Assembly: GCF_000757485.1 (NCBI RefSeq)
Contig: NZ_JPYO01000013.1
Span: 62,001-126,000, forward strand
Direction: 5' to 3'
Source: Achromobacter sp. RTa
GTDB taxonomy: Bacteria > Pseudomonadota > Gammaproteobacteria > Burkholderiales > Burkholderiaceae_B
DNA length: 64,000 nt
Made by a program: the position numbers and the translations under genes. The notes under the pieces are model-generated. The model was given only the letters and a program-made list of their open reading frames with translations. It did no database searches and was not told the origin of the DNA. Positions 54,989 through 64,000 of the stretch are shown in pieces. How positions within the stretch are numbered: position 1 is the first letter of the stretch; each line of letters starts with the position of its first letter.

Positions 54989-55780
54989 TCAACCGGCCTG
55001 CAACACCCCAGCCTCGACCAGCGCGTCGGACAGGCGGATATACCGGTCCACCGAAATATCCTCGGCGCGCGCGGTGGGCGGGATGTCCAGGGCCTCCCAG
55101 GGCACCTGCGCAGCCCAGTCGGCCAGAACCCGGCGCAGCATCTTGCGCCGCTGCGAGAACGCGCGCGCCACCACCGTCTCGAATGCGCGCTCGCTGGCCG
55201 GGCGCAGGCGCTCTGCCGGCAAGGGCACCATGCGCACGATCGCGGACACCACCTTGGGCGGCGGATCGAAGGCCTCGGGCGGCACGTCGAAGAGCTTGTG
55301 CATGCGGTAGCGCGACTGCAGCATCACCGAAAGCCGGCTGAAGTCGCCCGAGCCCGGCTGCGCCACCATGCGGTCGATCACTTCCCGCTGCAGCATGAAA
55401 TGCTGGTCGCGGATATGGTCGGCCCATGCCATCAGGTGGAACAGCAAGGGGCTGGAAATGTTGTAGGGCAGGTTGCCCACGACTCGCAGCCCGCCGCCGA
55501 ACTGGGAAAAATCCACGGTCAGCGCATCCGCCTCGACCACGGTCAGGCGGCTTGCGTCGAACTGCTTGCGCAGGCGGGCGGCCAGGTCGCGGTCGATCTC
55601 GACCGCAGTCAGGTGATCCAGGCGTTCGAGCAGCGGCCGGGTCAGCGCGGACAAGCCCGGGCCGATCTCGACCACGGCATCGTCGCGAGCGGGGGCAACC
55701 GCCCGGACGATGGACTCGACGACGCTCTCGTCGGTCAGGAAGTTCTGGCCGAAGCGCTTGCGCGCCTGGTGTTGAGACAT
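54989..55780 (-). CDS. rsmA: 16S rRNA (A1518/A1519-N6)-dimethyltransferase
   Basis: RsmA (KsgA) dimethylates two adenosines in helix 45 of 16S rRNA late in small-subunit assembly. 263 aa. [20 protein letters not shown] leads into the SAM-binding [20 protein letters not shown] and [25 protein letters not shown] is the catalytic NLPY motif; [20 protein letters not shown] and the arginine-rich [12 protein letters not shown] follow. It is third in lptD-surA-rsmA on the minus strand, 18 bases after surA. Confidence 0.97.
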   Translation of the reverse strand: MSQHQARKRFGQNFLTDESVVESIVRAVAPARDDAVVEIGPGLSALTRPLLERLDHLTAVEIDRDLAARLRKQFDASRLTVVEADALTVDFSQFGGGLRVVGNLPYNISSPLLFHLMAWADHIRDQHFMLQREVIDRMVAQPGSGDFSRLSVMLQSRYRMHKLFDVPPEAFDPPPKVVSAIVRMVPLPAERLRPASERAFETVVARAFSQRRKMLRRVLADWAAQVPWEALDIPPTARAEDISVDRYIRLSDALVEAGVLQAG

Positions 55781-55798
55781 GTAAAGCCCGTAATGCGT

Positions 55799-57409
55799 TT
55801 AGCGGTTGTTCTGCTGGATCTTCTGCTGCTTTTCCAGGCGGTTGTCCACGTACGCCTGCGCGCGCAGCTGCTCCAGCCAGTCTTCGAATGCGGGCTGGGC
55901 GCGGCGTTCGAAGAGGGTCTGGCGGGCCTTCATGCGCGCCATGTCGTCGGACGCGTCATGCTGGCGGCGCTCTTCCACCTGGATCAGGTGCCAGCCGAAA
56001 GGCGACTGGACCGGCTGGCTGATCTCGCCCGGCTGCAAGGCGTTCATGGCGGCCTCGAACGGAGGCACGGTTTCGCCCGGGTTCAGCCACCCCAGCTCGC
56101 CGCCCTGCGGAGCCGTCGCGTCCTGCGAGTATTGGCGGGCCATGTCCTCGAACTTGGCCCCGCCGCTCACCAGCCGCTGGCGGACCTGTTCCAGGCGCTG
56201 CCGCGCCAGCTCATCGCTCATGACGGTGGAGGTCTTGATCAGGATGTGGCGCGCGCGGGTCTGCACGACTTCCACCGGCCCTTGCTGCGCCTGCTGCGGG
56301 CGCGCGGCGGGCTGCGGCGCGGGCGCCGGGGCGGGAGCCGGCGCGCGGGCCGTGCGATTGGGCGCGGGCTGCGCCGTTCCGCGGTCCATCACCTTGATGA
56401 TGTGGAAGCCGTTGCCGCTCTGGATCAGGCCGCTGACCTGCCCTTTCTGCAGGCCGCTGATGGCCTTCACGAACAGATCGGGCCAACCGTCCAGCGGACG
56501 CACGCCCATGACGCCGCCCTGCAGGGCCTCAGGGCCGTCCGAAGCGGCCGCGGCCAGGCTGGCGAAATCGTCGCCGCGCTTGGCCTGCGCCAGCAGGCCT
56601 TCGGCCTTCTTGCGCAACACGGCCAGCTGATCGGGCGACGAGCCTTCGGGCACGCGCACCAGGATCTGGGCCAGGGCATAAAGCATCGGCCCCGCCGGCG
56701 CGGCAGCCTGCTCCGGCGCGGGCTCCGGCTGGGCCTGCGGCTGCGGCGCCGCGACGGGCGCGGCGCCGAACGCCGGATTGCGCCGCTGGTCCTTCAGGAA
56801 AGCATCGACCTCCGCGTCGGAAATGACGATGGTGGAGTCCACCGCGCGCTGGCGCAGGCGATCCGTGCGGATCTCGTCGCGCAGCGACTTGCGGTAGGCA
56901 TCCCAGGATGTGCCGGACTTCTCGATTTCCTGGCGCAGCTGGGCCACGGTGATCTTGTTGCGACCGGCAATGGTCTGGATGGCCATGTCGATCTGCCCGT
57001 CGTCCACGCGGATGCCCAGGCGGTCCGCCTCGTGGCGCTGCACGCGTTCCATGATCAGGCGCTGCAGCACCTGGTGCTGCAGGGTCTGGTCGTCGGGCAC
57101 CTGGATGCCGCGGGACTTCAATTCGCCCGCAATGCGCTGGGAGGCGTCGCGCAGCTCGCGCAGCGTGATGACGTCCTTGTCGACGACGGCGGCGATACCG
57201 TCGACGAATTGCTCGCCCTGCGGGGCAGGAGCGGCATCTTTCTGCGCGGGCGAGGCCGTCGCGCCCTTCTGCGCGGAAGCGGCCCTGGCGCCGTTGTTCG
57301 AGCCCTTGCCGTTCTGCTCCGCCGCATGCGCGGCGGGCAAGCCGGCGCACATGGCCAGCAACAACGCATTGCGGGAGAGGCGGCGCAAAGAGTGCAACCT
57401 ACGCATCAT
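55799..57409 (-). CDS. surA: Periplasmic chaperone/peptidyl-prolyl isomerase SurA
   Basis: SurA escorts unfolded outer-membrane proteins, including LptD, across the periplasm. The signal peptide is about residues 1-29 (RLSRNALLLAMCAGLPAAHA). The N-terminal chaperone domain includes EQFVDGIAAVVDKDVITLRE and IQVPDDQTLQHQVLQRLIME. Two parvulin domains follow: one near 235-345 (ILVRVPEGSSPDQLAVLRKK to GNGFHIIKVMDRG) and one near 385-485 (RARHILIKTSTVMSDELARQ to SPFGWHLIQVEERR). Ala/Pro/Gln-rich linkers flank the first, making the protein longer (536 aa) than E. coli SurA (428). Starts within the lptD stop (ATGA). Confidence 0.96.
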   Translation of the reverse strand: MMRRLHSLRRLSRNALLLAMCAGLPAAHAAEQNGKGSNNGARAASAQKGATASPAQKDAAPAPQGEQFVDGIAAVVDKDVITLRELRDASQRIAGELKSRGIQVPDDQTLQHQVLQRLIMERVQRHEADRLGIRVDDGQIDMAIQTIAGRNKITVAQLRQEIEKSGTSWDAYRKSLRDEIRTDRLRQRAVDSTIVISDAEVDAFLKDQRRNPAFGAAPVAAPQPQAQPEPAPEQAAAPAGPMLYALAQILVRVPEGSSPDQLAVLRKKAEGLLAQAKRGDDFASLAAAASDGPEALQGGVMGVRPLDGWPDLFVKAISGLQKGQVSGLIQSGNGFHIIKVMDRGTAQPAPNRTARAPAPAPAPAPQPAARPQQAQQGPVEVVQTRARHILIKTSTVMSDELARQRLEQVRQRLVSGGAKFEDMARQYSQDATAPQGGELGWLNPGETVPPFEAAMNALQPGEISQPVQSPFGWHLIQVEERRQHDASDDMARMKARQTLFERRAQPAFEDWLEQLRAQAYVDNRLEKQQKIQQNNR

Positions 57410-59853
57410 TCATACCTTTCAAATGTGGTCCCGGCCGGCACGGGCGGAGTAATGCGCGAGTAGCCGGGGATACTTCTGTTCAGCAGGTTCATCGGGTCGG
57501 TTCCCAGGGAACCCAAGCCGGTCAGCTCAAGCTGCAGGAACACTGCGGAGTTGGCGTCCGTCGCCGAAACGGCATAGCGCTGGTAGACCACGCGGCCCAC
57601 CCAGCAGCAATCCCCTTTGTACTCCAGGCCGGCGATGGCCTGCGTCACGCGCGGGGACTCCGTCGTGTTGGCGACCGTGCTGGAGGGACCGGAGCGCAAG
57701 GAATAGTCGATCCGGCCCACGCCGTACCAGCGCTTGCTGAACGGCCACTGGAGCGCCAGGCTGACCTGGTTCTGGCCCTGCGGCTGGTAGAAAACGCCGG
57801 GCTGCGGATCGCGCTGGTAGCGGTAGGACAGCGCCACCGTGGTCAGGCGCTGGGGCATCCAGCGCGCGCTCACCAGCCCGCGCGACCAGTTGTTGTCGTA
57901 GGGGTTGTATTGCGCCGCGATCTCGGTGGTAAGCGTGTCGGTGAGGGCCGCGCTGGCGCCCACCAGGAAATCGGAACGCACGTTCTCGCGAGGCGTCTCG
58001 CCGGGCAGCGTGACCTTCTGGTCCGCGAAATACAGCCGCTGCGCCACGGACAGCGACATGCGCTCGAAACCGGTGTTGGCGTCAAGCCAGCGCGTGGTCA
58101 GCGCGGCCGTGAGCTGGTTCGCGTTCGAGATGCGGTCCCAGCCGCCGGTGTAGATGTTTTCCTCGAAGGCCTGGGAAAAGCTGAAGTCCGCCAGCGACGT
58201 GTCGTAGACGGGCAGCTTGGACTGGTCGCGGTACGGCACGTACAGGTAGTACAGGCGCGGCTCCAGCGTCTGCGTCGAGGCCTTGCCGAACAGAGAGGTG
58301 TCGCGCTCGAAGATCAGGCCCGTGTCCAGCGACATGATCGGCACCGTGCGCGACTGCGACTGCGGATAGCCGAAAGAAGTGTTGGCGTTCGGCGTGTTCG
58401 CATTGAGGCCGAGCCAATCGCGGCCGTACCAGTTGGTCTGGTATTGCGTGTAGTTCACGCCGGCCTTCGGGACAATGAACCAACCCGGCCTTACGATCGG
58501 ATAGGAGACGGTCGGATAGCTTTGGAGACGATCGCCCTGCGGCCCCTGGCGCGCGCCGCCCACCGTGGGGATGCTGAAGCGCACGGCGGTGGAGGTCCAA
58601 TCGACGTCGAAGCCACCCCAGTCGTAGCGCGCCCCGCGCAGGAAGAGCTCGGGGACCTTGTCGTACGGCGGCACCAGCGGCGCGTCCGGATCCTGCAGGG
58701 TCTGGTACTTGAAGACCTGAGCGTACGCGCTCCAGTACTTGGAGCCCCAGCCCACGCGGGCGCGCTGCGGCAGATAGGTAGTGGACGCCTGGTTCAGGCC
58801 CAGCTGGGAGATATCGCGGAAGTAGTCGTCGTCCGAAACCTTGGCGACGTCCCAGTCGGCGTAGAACCCATGGGAGAACGTCTGCTGGTGGCGCCACCAG
58901 TACATCCAGCGGTCCTCGCCCGTGACGTTGTCATTGGGCAGGTAGGTGCCGTTCATGGTGCCGGCGTAGCTCCACCCCATATAGCGGAACTCGCCACCCA
59001 GCTGCAGGCCGCGCTTGGAGAAATAGCGCGGCTGTATGGTCATGTCGTAATTGGGCGCCAGGTTCAGGTAGTACGGCAGCGAAAGATCGAAGCCGCCCTG
59101 GCTGGTGGTGCCGTAGGTCGGCACCAGGAAACCCGATTTGCGTTCCTTCTTGACCGGAAAGGTCATGTAGGGCGACGCCAGGATCGGGACGTCCTTGAAG
59201 TACAGCACGCCATTGCGCGCCACGCCTTCGTTCTCGTCGAAGTCGACGTCGACGGTATTGGCCTTGATGTACCACGACGGCGTCTCGCAGGAGCAGCCGC
59301 TATAAGTCACCGTATGCAGCCGCATCTGCGACTTGCTGAAGATGTCCGCGTGTTCGGCAACCGCAAAGCCGCCCGTGGCGCCCATCCAGAAATTGGGCTT
59401 TTCGACCTCGCCCGAATACTTGTCCACATTGAACGTGGCGTTCGGCCCCGTCACCAGGGTGCCGTCGCGCATCATGCGGGCATTGCCCTGGACGTCGACT
59501 TCGCCCGTGTCCTTGCGGTAATTGATGCGGTCGCCCTTGATCACGCCGTCGATGCGGCGCACCTGCGCATTGCCGGACAGGATCAGGTCGGAATCGGGGT
59601 CGCCCTCGATCGTGTCGGCTTCCATGAAGGCGGGAATGTTGTCGTCGGGCAGGCGGTGCATCCGCAAGCCCGGCGATGTGCGCAGCACCGGCGCTTCCGT
59701 GGCCGACGAGGCGGCGGGAACGGTGCCCTGGCTGCCTTGAGCCTGGACGGCTCCGGCGGCCATGCTGACAGCAGAGAGGATCAACCACCGAACCTTGCGC
59801 ACGAGTGAAAACAGCCCTTTTTGACGATGGGGAAACCCGACACCGGCACCCAC
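57406..59853 (-). CDS. lptD: LPS-assembly outer-membrane protein LptD
   Basis: LptD, with LptE, inserts LPS into the outer leaflet. 815 aa. An N-terminal OstA/LptA-like jellyroll (about 75-200; ADTIEGDPDSDLILSGNAQV, GVIKGDRINYRKDTGEVDVQ) precedes a C-terminal beta barrel of aromatic strand repeats. Only four Cys occur: Cys187 and Cys189 in SGCSCETPSW and an adjacent pair in KGDCCWVGRVVYQ; the N-terminal Cys of E. coli is absent. The start shown is a GTG; a second GTG at 59802 gives a tidier signal (RKVRWLILSAVSMAAGAVQA) and may be real. Coupled to surA, its chaperone. Confidence 0.96.
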   Translation of the reverse strand: MGAGVGFPHRQKGLFSLVRKVRWLILSAVSMAAGAVQAQGSQGTVPAASSATEAPVLRTSPGLRMHRLPDDNIPAFMEADTIEGDPDSDLILSGNAQVRRIDGVIKGDRINYRKDTGEVDVQGNARMMRDGTLVTGPNATFNVDKYSGEVEKPNFWMGATGGFAVAEHADIFSKSQMRLHTVTYSGCSCETPSWYIKANTVDVDFDENEGVARNGVLYFKDVPILASPYMTFPVKKERKSGFLVPTYGTTSQGGFDLSLPYYLNLAPNYDMTIQPRYFSKRGLQLGGEFRYMGWSYAGTMNGTYLPNDNVTGEDRWMYWWRHQQTFSHGFYADWDVAKVSDDDYFRDISQLGLNQASTTYLPQRARVGWGSKYWSAYAQVFKYQTLQDPDAPLVPPYDKVPELFLRGARYDWGGFDVDWTSTAVRFSIPTVGGARQGPQGDRLQSYPTVSYPIVRPGWFIVPKAGVNYTQYQTNWYGRDWLGLNANTPNANTSFGYPQSQSRTVPIMSLDTGLIFERDTSLFGKASTQTLEPRLYYLYVPYRDQSKLPVYDTSLADFSFSQAFEENIYTGGWDRISNANQLTAALTTRWLDANTGFERMSLSVAQRLYFADQKVTLPGETPRENVRSDFLVGASAALTDTLTTEIAAQYNPYDNNWSRGLVSARWMPQRLTTVALSYRYQRDPQPGVFYQPQGQNQVSLALQWPFSKRWYGVGRIDYSLRSGPSSTVANTTESPRVTQAIAGLEYKGDCCWVGRVVYQRYAVSATDANSAVFLQLELTGLGSLGTDPMNLLNRSIPGYSRITPPVPAGTTFERYE

Positions 59854-59970
59854 GAAGGGCCAATGCTAACGGAAACGAGCCGGTATTATAGAGAAGCCGC
59901 GCCATAGGCCCAGCCCTAAGTGCTCACGACACAATTTTCTGCAATATTGCCTTACTGACACGGATCTTCC

Positions 59971-61011
59971 TTGAAAAACGACCACGACCCCCGCCTGGAG
60001 CAGATCCGCAACTGGCTGGCCAGCCTGCCCGCCGCCCTGAACCTCGCCGTGGACACGCTGCGTCCGGCGTCGGCCGACGCCAGTTTCCGGCGCTATTTCA
60101 GGCTCGACGCCGGCGAACGCACCCTGATCGTCATGGACGCCCCCCCGGCCCACGAAGACACCCGCCCGTTCCTGCAGGTGGGCCAGTTGCTGGCGGATGC
60201 CGGGCTGAACGTGCCCGCCGTGGTCGAAAAGGACCAGGACCAGGGCCTGCTGCTGCTCACAGACCTGGGTGAGCAGACCTATTACCAACGCATCCAGGCC
60301 GGTCTGACGGACAGCGAGCTCCAGGCCCTGTACCGCGACGCCATCGCCGCGCTGGTCCGGCTGCAGCAGGCATCCACCGCGGGCCTGGCCACCTACGACA
60401 CGGCCCGGCTGGCCGACGAACTGAAGCTGTTCCCCGAGTGGTACGTGGGCAAGCACCACGGCGTCACCCTGGACGACAAGACGGCGAACGCGCTGGACAA
60501 GATCTTCGCCCTGCTCTCGGCCAGCAACGGCGGCCAGGCCCAGGTGCTGGTGCACCGCGATTTCCACTCCCCCAACCTGATGGTCTGCGACGATCCGCGG
60601 TACGGCCCCAACCCCGGAGTCATCGACTTCCAGGACGCGCTGGCCGGCCCGATCACCTACGACCTGGCTTCGCTGGTCACCGACGCGCGCACCACCTGGG
60701 AAGAACCCCAGCAGCTGGACTGGGCGATCCGGTACTGGGAAATGGCGCGCGCGGCCGGCCTGCCGGTGGACGCCGATTTCGCGGAATTCCACCGCGCCTA
60801 TGAATGGATGGGACTGCAGCGCAACCTGCGCATCATGGGCGTGTTCGCGCGGCTCAACCATCGCGACGGCAAGGCGCACTACCTGGCCCATATGCCGCGC
60901 ATGAACGGCTACGTCCGCCAGGTGGCCCAGCGCTATGGCGTCTTCACCCCCCTTCTGCGCCTGCTGGACAAGCTGGACAACCGCGAAGTCTCCGTCGGGT
61001 ATACGTTCTGA
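59971..61011 (+). CDS. amgK: N-acetylmuramate/N-acetylglucosamine kinase AmgK-like
   Basis: A 346-aa aminoglycoside-phosphotransferase-fold kinase. Beside MurU, it most likely phosphorylates the anomeric OH of MurNAc (or GlcNAc) during peptidoglycan recycling. Catalytic loop [17 protein letters not shown] (HxDxxxxN, near 195) and metal motif [20 protein letters not shown] are clear. Earlier blocks are [20 protein letters not shown] and [20 protein letters not shown]. No ATG is available; TTG 59971 is the inferred start. Its TGA shares an A with the murU ATG. The pair is divergent from lptD by 117 bp. Confidence 0.9.
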   Translation: MKNDHDPRLEQIRNWLASLPAALNLAVDTLRPASADASFRRYFRLDAGERTLIVMDAPPAHEDTRPFLQVGQLLADAGLNVPAVVEKDQDQGLLLLTDLGEQTYYQRIQAGLTDSELQALYRDAIAALVRLQQASTAGLATYDTARLADELKLFPEWYVGKHHGVTLDDKTANALDKIFALLSASNGGQAQVLVHRDFHSPNLMVCDDPRYGPNPGVIDFQDALAGPITYDLASLVTDARTTWEEPQQLDWAIRYWEMARAAGLPVDADFAEFHRAYEWMGLQRNLRIMGVFARLNHRDGKAHYLAHMPRMNGYVRQVAQRYGVFTPLLRLLDKLDNREVSVGYTF

Positions 61012-61697
61012 TGCGGGCCATGATACTAGCGGCGGGCCGCGGCGAGCGCATGCGCCCGCTGACTGACCGCCTGCCCAAGCCGCTGCTGCCGGTGGGCGGC
61101 AAACCTCTGATCGTCTGGCACCTGCGGCGGCTGGCGGCCGCGGGCATCCACGACATCGTCATCAACCATGCCTGGCTCGGGCACGAGATCGAACGCGCGC
61201 TGGGCGACGGCAGCGAATTCGGCGTGCGGATCCGTTATTCGGCCGAGGCGGCCGCACTGGAAACGGCGGGCGGCATCGCCCAGGCGCTGCCGCTGCTGGG
61301 CGACGCCCCTTTTCTGGTGATCAACGGCGACGTCTGGTGCGACTGGGATCCGGCCTCGGCCTTCGACCTGGCCCGGAGCCTCCCGGAAGGCGGAGCCTGG
61401 CTGCTGATGGTGGACAATCCCGTCCAGCACCCGAACGGCGACTTTCACCTGGCGGCGGACGGCCGCGTCCACGCCCAGGGCGAACCTCGTTTGACCTTTT
61501 CCGGTATCGGCGTCTACCATCCTTCGTTGTTCGCGGACGTCGTCCGAGGCACGGCGGCGCCCCTGGCGCCGTTGCTCAGGCAGGCCATGGCCCGGAACCT
61601 CGCGCGCGGCGCGCGCCATGCAGGCCGCTGGACGGATGTCGGCACGCCGCAGCGGCTGGCCGACCTGGACGCCGAGCTCGGCGGCCCGGCCCGTTGA
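61011..61697 (+). CDS. murU: N-acetylmuramate alpha-1-phosphate uridylyltransferase MurU
   Basis: A 228-aa sugar-nucleotide transferase. In Pseudomonas, MurU converts MurNAc-1-P to UDP-MurNAc and so bypasses de novo synthesis, including the fosfomycin target MurA. It has the pyrophosphorylase signature [20 protein letters not shown] with the catalytic Lys in [17 protein letters not shown], then [20 protein letters not shown] and [15 protein letters not shown], whose Asp pair binds Mg. The start ATG 61011 overlaps amgK (TGATG), so the two are translated together. There is no other recycling gene in the window. Confidence 0.92.
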   Translation: MRAMILAAGRGERMRPLTDRLPKPLLPVGGKPLIVWHLRRLAAAGIHDIVINHAWLGHEIERALGDGSEFGVRIRYSAEAAALETAGGIAQALPLLGDAPFLVINGDVWCDWDPASAFDLARSLPEGGAWLLMVDNPVQHPNGDFHLAADGRVHAQGEPRLTFSGIGVYHPSLFADVVRGTAAPLAPLLRQAMARNLARGARHAGRWTDVGTPQRLADLDAELGGPAR

Positions 61698-61837
61698 TGT
61701 CCACATATTTCACAATATCAACGTGCGCAACCAGGATTGTCCGCGCACCCAACGCCCCCGGCTAACGGGGTATTCTCTGACGTTTTGACCCGCGCCCCTG
61801 GGCGCGGTTGAGCCTACATACAGGAAGTTTTCTAGGA

Positions 61838-62542
61838 ATGGGGATGTTCGGAAGATCACAACGGGCCGTGTTCAAGCCCTCCGTATACCAGCCGGGCCAA
61901 CGCACACGGCGCATGCCGCGCTGGCTTGTCCTGTTGCTGGTGGGCATTGCCCTCGGCGCCGGCGGCGTACTCTTCCTCCAGACCAACTACGGGCCGCAAC
62001 GGCTGACCGTCGAGCAATCCGAGCAACTGCACAGCGAGCTCAGCGCGGCCAACCTCGAGCGCCAGCGCCTGCAGACCCAACTCGAAGAAACCACGCAGCA
62101 GCGCGATGCCAACAAAACCGGCCACGAAAAGCTGACCAGCGACCTGGCCGAGGCCCGCAGCAAGATCGAAACCCTGAACAAGGAACTGGTGCTGTTCCAG
62201 GACGCCATGCCGGCCGACCCGCGCGGCGGCAACCTGGGCATCCGTTCGGGCACCTTCAAGCGGGCGCCGGGCCAGCTTGACTACCAGGTCCTGGTCATGC
62301 GCGAAGACCGCCAGGGCGCGCCGTTCAAGGGCACGCTCACGTTCACCATCGAAGGCACGTACTCGAATGGCCGCGCCGCCACGGTCACGCCCGAAGGCCC
62401 CGAACTGAACGTGGACCGCTACGACTACGCGATCGGCCAGTTGAAGCTGCCCGACGGCTTCACGCCCAAGGTCGTGGTGCTGCGCGTCATGGACGGCGCG
62501 CAGAAGCAGCACGCCATGCGTATCTACTACGTGCGCAACTGA
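61838..62542 (+). CDS. DUF6776-like single-span membrane protein with coiled coil
   Basis: A 234-aa protein with one membrane helix near residues 28-45 (WLVLLLVGIALGAGGVLFL) and a cytoplasmic basic stretch before it (GQRTRRMPR). A coiled coil runs about 60-125 (heptads through LSAANLERQRLQTQLEETTQ and LAEARSKIETLNKELVLFQD). The C-terminal globular domain (from about 135) has RSGTFKRAPGQLDYQVLVMR and a beta-rich end. The layout fits the DUF6776 family; function unknown. ATG 61838 is chosen because AGGAAG precedes it, rather than the TTG at 61808. It ends at a strong terminator. Confidence 0.75.
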   Translation: MGMFGRSQRAVFKPSVYQPGQRTRRMPRWLVLLLVGIALGAGGVLFLQTNYGPQRLTVEQSEQLHSELSAANLERQRLQTQLEETTQQRDANKTGHEKLTSDLAEARSKIETLNKELVLFQDAMPADPRGGNLGIRSGTFKRAPGQLDYQVLVMREDRQGAPFKGTLTFTIEGTYSNGRAATVTPEGPELNVDRYDYAIGQLKLPDGFTPKVVVLRVMDGAQKQHAMRIYYVRN

Positions 62543-62560
62543 TAAATCCAGGCTCCCTGA

Positions 62561-62589
62561 AACCCGCCCTGATCCGGCGGGTTTTTTTT
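62561..62589 (+). terminator. Rho-independent terminator after the coiled-coil protein
   Basis: A perfect 8-bp stem (AACCCGCC at 62561-62568 with GGCGGGTT at 62576-62583), a 7-base loop and eight T. Confidence 0.92.
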
Positions 62590-62602
62590 GCCTGCCGGAA
62601 AT

Positions 62603-62646
62603 GGTTGCGCCCTCAACCACTTGGGAATATAGTTGCGCAAACAACC
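62603..62646 (+). promoter_or_regulatory. Promoter with two matching 16-bp operator-like palindromes
   Basis: GGTTGCGCCCTCAACC (62603-62618) and AGTTGCGCAAACAACC (62631-62646) are dyads with the same arms (GGTTG/CAACC; GTTG/CAAC), 28 bp apart start to start. TTGCGC (62605-62610), 17 bp, TATAGT (62628-62633) is a possible sigma-70 promoter, so the first dyad would cover the -35 and the second would overlap the -10 and start site. This suits repressor control of the monooxygenase gene at 62663. Confidence 0.5.
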
Positions 62647-62662
62647 AAATTGACGAGACATC

Positions 62663-64000
62663 ATGACGCTCCCTTCCCACGTCCCCGTCCTCATCGCCGG
62701 TGGCGGCCCAGTCGGCCTGATGCTGGCCGCCCTCCTCGCCGAATACGGCATCGCCTCGCTGACCGTGGAAGCGGACGACGACTATTGCAGCGGCAGCCGC
62801 GCCATCTGCATTTCGCGCCGGTCGCAGGAAATCATGGGCTGGGTCGGCGCGGACCGTCCCCTCACGGCCACGGGCCTGGCCTGGACGGGCGGACGCAGCT
62901 ACTACCGCGACCGCGAGGTCCTGCATTTCGAGATGCCGCACGACCCGCTGCAGCGCTATGCGCCGATGGTCAACATCCAGCAGTACGCGGTGGAGGAATA
63001 CGCCCACCAGGCCATGCAGCGCCATCCGGAACTGGCCGCGCTGCAATGGTCGGCCCGCGTTGCCGGCCTGCGGGCGGATGCCGACGGGGTAACGGTCGAG
63101 GTCGACAGCGAAGGCCGGCGCCAAACCGTGCGCGCCGATTGGCTGATCGCCTGCGACGGCGGCCGCAGCACCGTGCGCGAAACGATGGGCCTGAAGCTGG
63201 AAGGCATGCAGTACGAAGGACGCTACGTCATTGTCGACATCGAACAGGAATCCCTGCGCCCCGTGGAGCGCCTGGCCTGGTTCGACCCTCCGTCCAACCC
63301 CGGCTCCACCCTGTTGATGCACCGGCAGCCGGGCAATGTCTGGCGCGTGGACTACCAGATCCGGGACGATGAGGATCCCGAAGAAGCCGTCAAGCCGGAG
63401 AACGTGCTGCCCCGCGTGCAGAGCCACCTGGACATGATCGGAGAAACCGCGCCCTGGAAGCCGCTGTGGATATCCATCTACAACGCCAAGTGCCTGACGC
63501 TGGAAAGCTATCGCCACGGCCGGGTCCTGTTCGCGGGAGACGCCGGCCACCTGGTGCCGATCTTCGGCGTGCGCGGGCTGAATTCTGGGCTGGACGACGC
63601 CGGCAACCTGGCCTGGAAACTGGCTTGGGTGCTGAAGGGCCAGGCGCCCGACAGCCTGCTGGACAGCTACAGCGTGGAACGCGTCCATGCCACCCGGCAG
63701 AACCTGGCCTATGGCGCCAAGAGCACGGAGTTCATGGCCCCGCCCGACTACGGTTTCCGCCTGATGCGCGAAGCCGCGCTGCGCCTGGCGCTGGTGGACG
63801 ACTCGGTCCGGCCGCTCATCAACCCGCGGCAGTCGGCGCCCATCTCGTATGACACCTCGCCGCTGAACCAGGAAGACCAGGCCCCGCGGGCGGGCGGCGC
63901 CGCGCCCGGCCAGCCCGCGCCGGAGGCGCTGCTGCAGGACGACGAAACACCGCGCCACCTCAGCGAATACTTCGGCGCCGGTTTCGTGGCGCTGGCCTTC
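62663..64000 (+). CDS. FAD-dependent aromatic-ring monooxygenase-like protein, 3' end outside window
   Basis: The first 446 codons of an FAD monooxygenase of the group that includes MhpA, PheA/TfdB and related aromatic hydroxylases. The Rossmann motif VLIAGGGPVGLMLAALLAEY (residues 9-28) binds FAD; DGGRSTVRETMGLKLEG holds the DG motif; GRVLFAGDAGHLVPIFGVRG is the GD motif with the typical PxxGxRGLNSGLDDAGNLAW continuation. The usual GDAAH reads GDAGH here. The reading frame is open to the end. The substrate is unknown; the nearby promoter with two dyads suggests an inducible catabolic gene. Confidence 0.9.
   Translation, partial: MTLPSHVPVLIAGGGPVGLMLAALLAEYGIASLTVEADDDYCSGSRAICISRRSQEIMGWVGADRPLTATGLAWTGGRSYYRDREVLHFEMPHDPLQRYAPMVNIQQYAVEEYAHQAMQRHPELAALQWSARVAGLRADADGVTVEVDSEGRRQTVRADWLIACDGGRSTVRETMGLKLEGMQYEGRYVIVDIEQESLRPVERLAWFDPPSNPGSTLLMHRQPGNVWRVDYQIRDDEDPEEAVKPENVLPRVQSHLDMIGETAPWKPLWISIYNAKCLTLESYRHGRVLFAGDAGHLVPIFGVRGLNSGLDDAGNLAWKLAWVLKGQAPDSLLDSYSVERVHATRQNLAYGAKSTEFMAPPDYGFRLMREAALRLALVDDSVRPLINPRQSAPISYDTSPLNQEDQAPRAGGAAPGQPAPEALLQDDETPRHLSEYFGAGFVALAF

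Noticed and set aside
57910..59808. A 632-aa plus-strand frame opposite lptD
   Set aside because: Repetitive Arg/Gly/His/Gln composition and no recognisable motif, while lptD on the other strand has all family features.

Overview
The window is high-GC DNA (GC-rich third codon positions throughout) from a betaproteobacterium, most likely the Alcaligenaceae (Bordetella/Achromobacter lineage). The evidence is the housekeeping gene set and its order (tsaE-amiC, mutL-miaA, hda-HAD-pcnB-folK, glyQS-gmhB-plsC, lptD-surA-rsmA opposite amgK-murU), orphan TctC/Bug-type periplasmic binding proteins, several class III CoA-transferases and LysR regulators. The genus cannot be fixed from sequence alone. 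I see no rRNA, tRNA, CRISPR or phage genes.

Layout. 1-6.4 kb: partial CaiB/BaiF CoA-transferase, a short element with terminal inverted repeats, gamma-glutamyltransferase with a divergent LysR regulator, a TctC protein and an AEC permease. 6.6-18.8 kb: core genes fumC, tsaE, amiC, dedA, mutL, miaA, purM, hda, HAD phosphatase, pcnB, folK. 19-24 kb: an operon that reads as itaconate/mesaconate catabolism (itaconyl-CoA hydratase, CoA-transferase, citramalyl-CoA lyase) with a PfkB kinase at its end and a divergent LysR gene. 24-32.5 kb: two divergent acyl-CoA operons (crotonase plus a pair of acyl-CoA dehydrogenases; DUF35 protein, thiolase-like protein, CoA ligase, TctC, FMN oxidoreductase) that together could shorten an acyl side chain by dehydrogenation, hydration and retro-aldol cleavage. 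32.8-38 kb: TctC, LysR, and an SDR / hydratase-2 / CoA-transferase operon. 38-64 kb: class I fumarase, crotonase, glyQS-gmhB-plsC-M48-like protease-aminotransferase-gloA, def, FadE, SpmAB fusion, pyk, glycerate kinase, rsmA-surA-lptD opposite amgK-murU, a DUF6776-like membrane protein, and the start of a FAD monooxygenase behind a promoter with two matching operator-like palindromes.

The most unusual structure is a dispersed family built on the palindrome GGTGTCTGACACC (and GGTGTCAGACACC). It fills five intergenic regions (6.4, 13.8, 18.8, 32.5 and 47.6 kb). Paired copies bracket a roughly 35-40 bp centre that differs from locus to locus, and at 47.6 kb one such unit is repeated five times with a period of about 80 bp. 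Four of the five loci lie between convergent genes, at junctions where I see no ordinary hairpin-plus-T terminator, and at two of them the palindrome supplies the stop codon of the adjacent gene.
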